Assembly (NCBI GenBank): GCA_030043175.1
Contig: JASHYD010000992.1
Coordinates: 1 to 8,561 of the forward strand
Origin: Xanthobacteraceae bacterium
GTDB taxonomy: Bacteria; Pseudomonadota; Alphaproteobacteria; Rhizobiales; Xanthobacteraceae
Direction of reading: 5' to 3'
DNA length: 8,561 nucleotides
The notes below the pieces were generated by a model. That model ran no database searches and had not been told where the DNA came from. It saw only the letters and a list, made by a program, of their open reading frames with translations. Of the stretch, positions 5,714 through 8,561 are shown in pieces; position 1 is the stretch's first letter, and the number at the start of each line of letters is the position of its first letter. A program made the position numbers and the translations under genes.

Positions 5714-6478
5714 ATGGAAAGAGCTCACCAAAGAATCGTCGAGTCCCAATTTGGGCCGCGCGCCACAGCTTATGTTGAGAGCACCGTCCACGCGCAGGGC
5801 GCCGACCTCGAGGTCATCGAAGCCATCGTCCGCGATATCCGGCCCCCGCGCGCGCTCGATCTCGGTGCCGGTGGCGGGCACGTCTCTTATCTGTTGGCGC
5901 CTTATGCTGGCGAGGTCACGGCCATAGACGTGTCGGCGGACATGCTGGCGGCGGTTGCCGCCACGGCGCACAAGAAGGGGCTGTCCAACATAGAGACCGT
6001 CCAAGCGCCGGCCGAGCAACTGCCGTTTGACGATGCCGCGTTCGATTTTCTGGCGTGCCGCTATTCCGCGCATCATTGGTGTGACTTTGATGGTGGCCTG
6101 CGCCAAGCGCGCCGCGTACTAAAGCGGGGCGGGCGCGCCGTGTTCATCGACGCCAGCTCGCCCGGCCGCGCGCTGCTGGACACGCATTTGCAGGCCGTTG
6201 AACTGCTGCGTGACTCATCCCATGTTCGCAACTACTCGGCATCAGAATGGACCGCCGCCTTGACGCTATCGGGCTTTGGCCTCGTCAACATTCGGACGTG
6301 GCGGCTGCGCATGGATTTCCTGAACTGGACAACTCGCATGTCCGCGCCAGAGGAGAACGTGAGAGCTATCCGCACCCTGCAGACTGCAGCCTCCGCGGAG
6401 ACGAAGGCACATTTTGCAATCGAAGCGGACGGCTCCTTTCAGCTAGATATTCTGATGATTGAAGCAACGGCGGAGTGA
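5714..6478 (+). CDS. Class I SAM-dependent methyltransferase (UbiE/YcgJ-like)
   Basis: This 254-aa enzyme transfers a methyl group from S-adenosylmethionine to an unknown, probably small-molecule, acceptor. The Rossmann-fold methyltransferase motifs are in order. Motif I is ALDLGAGGGHVSYLL at 47-61. The acidic residue binding the SAM ribose is in VTAIDVSADML (68-78). AEQLPFDDAAFDFLACRYSA (100-119) covers motifs II and post-II, and ARRVLKRGGRAVFIDASSP (132-150) is motif III. The N-terminus ERAHQRIVESQFGPRATAYV (2-21) matches the usual start of this subgroup and supports the ATG at 5714, although the Shine-Dalgarno is weak. The C-terminal 90 residues, which normally shape substrate choice, contain FLNWTTRMSAPEENVRAIR (202-220). 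It is a cytoplasmic soluble protein of normal length. The divergent regulator suggests induction by a small molecule; detoxification or quinone-type methylation are possible roles, and neither is shown. Confidence 0.93.
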   Translation: MERAHQRIVESQFGPRATAYVESTVHAQGADLEVIEAIVRDIRPPRALDLGAGGGHVSYLLAPYAGEVTAIDVSADMLAAVAATAHKKGLSNIETVQAPAEQLPFDDAAFDFLACRYSAHHWCDFDGGLRQARRVLKRGGRAVFIDASSPGRALLDTHLQAVELLRDSSHVRNYSASEWTAALTLSGFGLVNIRTWRLRMDFLNWTTRMSAPEENVRAIRTLQTAASAETKAHFAIEADGSFQLDILMIEATAE

Positions 6479-6684
6479 CAGGGCTTTCGATTGGGAGTCT
6501 CCAGCCGCATCCCGTGCCATCACGAGTGAGAGTGAGCGGGGCGCCCAATCTTCAGGCAGGACCAACAGCAAGCCTTTCAGGTATGGGTCATTTTCAGGTC
6601 AATTGGCGCTCCACCCAGGATAACAGACTTGAACGACGCTAAAATCAATTTCAAGGCCGCCCGAAAGTTCGAGAGCGATTGGGC

Positions 6685-6834
6685 ATGACGATCGACGGCG
6701 AGATAGATCGCGTTACCAGCGACGCGAGGGTGGTGGCGCAGTCGGGGAAATCGCTGGAGATCCCAAGCCTAACAGAACCATACTCGATGAAATGCAGACC
6801 ATCCAAGGACGGCTTTAGGATCGAGTTCCGATGA
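6685..6834 (+). CDS. Possible small ORF, 49 codons, unknown
   Basis: An ATG at 6685 opens 49 codons to a TGA at 6832-6834. The product begins MTIDGEIDRVTSDARVV and ends KDGFRIEFR. Its mixed charge and the alternating pattern of the end look like a small beta-rich protein and differ from the Arg/Ser-rich chance frames around it. The same frame is open back to about 6640 without another good start. Only a weak GAGAG lies upstream. I know no family for it; it could be a fragment of a larger lost gene or pure chance. Confidence 0.17.
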   Translation: MTIDGEIDRVTSDARVVAQSGKSLEIPSLTEPYSMKCRPSKDGFRIEFR

Positions 6835-7366
6835 CATCACCAGGGTGATTTTTGCCTTTGCCGCCCTAGGATTGACGCTACTCCCATCGACGACGCTCGT
6901 CGTCTCTCCCTGCAAATTGATTGGCGCAGCTTCGGGCGCACCTCGAGGTCGCACCAGCCATGCGGGCGGCAGGTGTGGGGCGCTGGCGGGCGGATGACCA
7001 TTGGGAGGGGAGATTTTTTGACGCGTGGTACCTGTGGTTCTTGGAATAACTCTTAAGGAAGTTCTCGCGAAATCGATTGTCGATGATGGAGATCGTCCGC
7101 GGCGAGGAGGGTCGGCGCATTGCGCTTCCGACGCCGCCAACCGCGAGGCCTAAGCGTCATCGAAGCTCGGCAACCGATCGCCCAGAGTGGCCCACTGGCG
7201 CAGCCGCGTTGGAGCAAAAAAGCCACTCCGCGGGTGCGGTCGATCTGGCCGACGGATCGCTGCGATGGAGCGTGCCGCTCAGAACGGCGGAAGACGTGCT
7301 GCCGAATCCGACGTCCATTCTGGCTGGATCGCCGAATCCTGCCGACGCGGACGTGCGTAATTCCCG

Positions 7367-7394
7367 GATCAAATGTGGCGCGTCACATTTGATC
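7367..7394. repeat. Perfect 11-bp inverted repeat with 6-nt centre
   Basis: GATCAAATGTG (7367-7377) and its exact complement CACATTTGATC (7384-7394) flank GCGCGT. The hairpin would have 11 perfect pairs. No T-run follows on either side, so it is not a standard rho-independent terminator. The half-sites TGTG and CACA are 6 nt apart, against 8 in a CRP/FixK-like TGTGA-N6-TCACA site, so it is not a textbook CRP box. It lies about 100 bp beyond the 3' end of the minus-strand oxidoreductase gene. It could be an operator, a transcript-stabilising hairpin or a small mobile palindrome. Confidence 0.6.
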
Positions 7395-7494
7395 GAATTC
7401 CTCACGGGACTTCACAGGGGAGTTTCGTTCCATCTGGTATAGTGGTGGGGAGCCTGGCGAATGGCAGCGGATGGCGGGCGAGGAACGCGCAGCA

Positions 7495-8561
7495 TCAGAC
7501 ACGCTTGTAATCATCGACTAACGTGAACGTGAGTCCAGCGTGTTTTTGGAGGGCGTCAACCAGCGGATCGCCGAGGAGAGCTGCGGGAGTCCAAAAACCG
7601 CCCTTTTTATTGTCCTTGCCATGATGCGCCAAACACGCTGCCACTTGTCCTAGCATCTTTGAGGTGGATCCATAGCCAGGATCCGCATCTCCGGTGATTT
7701 TGGCGCCAATTGTGTGTGCATCGTCGAAGATGCCTAGGAAGCGCAAATCGTAGAAACCCTCCGCTTGGGATCGAGGGGAAGGTCCCTGACCGGGAGCAGG
7801 CAGGACAAAGCGCTGCAGGAGCCATCTGCCGGGCGTCATCTCTGTCATTGCAACGAAACCGCCCAAGGCGCCGGCGACGGCGTAGGCAGTCATACGTCCC
7901 CGCATACCGCCACCTGTGAGCATGGCCTCGTCATATCGAAAATCTTCACCATAGGGATAGTTCCAGAGCGCGCTGGACCGATGCACAATGCGAGTGTTGA
8001 TGCCCGCCATAAAGAAGGGAGCCAGCCAGGCTTCGAAATCTCTGTCGTATTGCGGACGGCTAAGACTCTCTTGACGCGCCTTCGGCTGACGGTCCCTTGG
8101 GCAAAGCAAATAGGGGTTTCGCAGCTCCCGTCTGAGGGCCGGATTTACCGCTGCTTCTTTGGCCACATTGACGAGGCTTGCAATGGTGCCTCCGGAAGCG
8201 CCGCCGCGTATGGCTTTGACGCGCATCTTAATATGCGAGCAATAGCGCCCGTACCGCTCGAAGGCTCGTTTTTGAAGGAAATGAACTCCCAGATCCGAGG
8301 GCACCGAGTCGAAGCCGCAACAGTTGACAATACGAGCTCCGGTCTTAGTAGCTGTTTTCTCATAGCGATCCAGCATGCGCCGGATCCACTGCACTTCCCC
8401 GCTCAAATCGCAGTAATCTGTGCCGAGTTCCGCACAGACTTTGACGAGGGGCTCGCCGTATAAGGCATAGGGGCCGACAGTCGAGACGACGACGCCGGTT
8501 TGAGCGCACATAGCAGCAAGCGAGCGCTCGTCTCTAGCATCAGCAATGATCAGCGGAACTT
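7495..8561 (-). CDS. Saccharopine dehydrogenase-like/trans-acting enoyl reductase family oxidoreductase, N-terminus outside window
   Basis: The frame is open from the right edge through the internal ATG at 8511 to the TGA at 7495-7497, giving about 354 visible residues. The sequence before that ATG (VPLIIADARDERSLAAM) continues the protein, so the true start and the N-terminal NAD(P)-binding glycine motif lie beyond 8561. Clear family blocks, numbered from Met8511, are STVGPYALYGEPLV (10-23), GTDYCDLSGE (30-39), CCGFDSVPSDLG (64-75), GGASGGTIASL (102-112) and, near the end, GDADPGYGSTSKML (about 279-292). These mark the group containing mycobacterial trans-acting enoyl reductases, which act with polyketide synthases, and eukaryotic saccharopine-dehydrogenase-like oxidoreductases. 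In proteobacteria the substrate is usually unknown; a lipid or acyl role is only a guess. No polyketide synthase is visible here. Confidence 0.9.
   Translation of the reverse strand, partial: VPLIIADARDERSLAAMCAQTGVVVSTVGPYALYGEPLVKVCAELGTDYCDLSGEVQWIRRMLDRYEKTATKTGARIVNCCGFDSVPSDLGVHFLQKRAFERYGRYCSHIKMRVKAIRGGASGGTIASLVNVAKEAAVNPALRRELRNPYLLCPRDRQPKARQESLSRPQYDRDFEAWLAPFFMAGINTRIVHRSSALWNYPYGEDFRYDEAMLTGGGMRGRMTAYAVAGALGGFVAMTEMTPGRWLLQRFVLPAPGQGPSPRSQAEGFYDLRFLGIFDDAHTIGAKITGDADPGYGSTSKMLGQVAACLAHHGKDNKKGGFWTPAALLGDPLVDALQKHAGLTFTLVDDYKRV

Larger units (their letters stand above)
6479..7494. other. About 1 kb without an established gene
   Basis: No open frame here has a recognisable domain. 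Frames that stay open, such as 7077-7442 on the plus strand and 6769-7140 on the minus strand, give low-complexity Arg/Ser/Pro-rich products typical of chance frames in GC-rich DNA. Items of note are a short plus-strand ORF at 6685-6834, a GGGTCATTTTCAGGTCA segment near 6585-6601 that loosely resembles IS21-family ends, a distant inverted pair GATTGGG/CCCAATC (6489-6495 and 6544-6550), and a strong palindrome at 7367-7394. Either decayed genes or an old insertion site could account for the length. Confidence 0.5.

Noticed and set aside
7367..7394. CRP/FixK-type binding site
   Set aside because: The TGTG and CACA half-sites are separated by 6 nt instead of 8, and no plus-strand gene begins shortly downstream.
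7411..7443. Promoter TTCACA ... TATAGT
   Set aside because: The spacer is 21 nt, too long for a sigma-70 promoter, and no gene follows on the plus strand.
7765..8463. Plus-strand open frame of 232 codons
   Set aside because: It is antisense to the saccharopine-dehydrogenase-like gene, whose conserved motifs are unmistakable; the plus-strand product has no recognisable domain.
1..8561. CRISPR array, tRNA or rRNA genes, intact transposase, defence or secretion system
   Set aside because: No regularly spaced repeats, cloverleaf-like sequence or transposase and defence motifs were seen on either strand.

Overview
The window is high-GC DNA from a bacterium, most likely an alphaproteobacterium of the Bradyrhizobium/Hyphomicrobiales type. 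This is inferred from codon use, the style of the twin-arginine-like leaders (MQRREFI, MQR/RELITVLG) and the gene families present; nothing in the window fixes the taxon. Six genuine protein genes are visible, two of them cut by the window edges. Between them lie long stretches with remnants of other genes, so this looks like an accessory or decaying chromosomal region rather than a tightly packed core locus.

Left edge (1-1322): the 5' end of a DUF899 thioredoxin-like gene on the minus strand, then about 1.2 kb with no intact gene. That stretch holds recognisable debris: an N-terminal piece of a DUF2306-like membrane protein (minus, about 323-427), the last 30 codons of an amidohydrolase-2/TIM-barrel hydrolase (plus, 558-650), and the first ~49 codons of a secreted alpha/beta hydrolase with a good ribosome-binding site (plus, from 999).

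Centre left (1323-4207): two intact plus-strand genes for exported proteins, a type B carboxylesterase (553 aa) and an uncharacterised secreted protein (313 aa) of a widespread but functionally unassigned family. A frameshifted export-leader remnant lies between them. With the hydrolase remnants upstream, this suggests a former cluster for uptake or hydrolysis of an ester-type or aromatic substrate, now partly eroded (inference).

Centre (4208-6478): a gene-poor 650 bp, then a divergent pair: an XRE-type regulator with an MmyB-like ligand-binding domain (minus) and a class I SAM-dependent methyltransferase (plus). Their 85-bp AT-rich intergenic region holds a well-spaced sigma-70-like promoter for the regulator, with its -10 only 7 nt from the ATG (probably leaderless), plus dyad symmetries that could be the operator. 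The natural reading is a small regulator that controls itself and the methyltransferase.

Right (6479-8561): about 1 kb without an established gene, containing a perfect 11-bp inverted repeat (7367-7394), a possible 49-codon ORF and a sequence loosely like an IS21-family end. It is followed by a saccharopine-dehydrogenase-like/trans-acting enoyl reductase-family oxidoreductase on the minus strand that runs off the right edge.

I found no tRNA, rRNA, CRISPR array, intact transposase or defence system. The least understood intact item is the secreted 313-aa protein; the most structured non-coding items are the regulator/methyltransferase intergenic region and the 7367-7394 palindrome.
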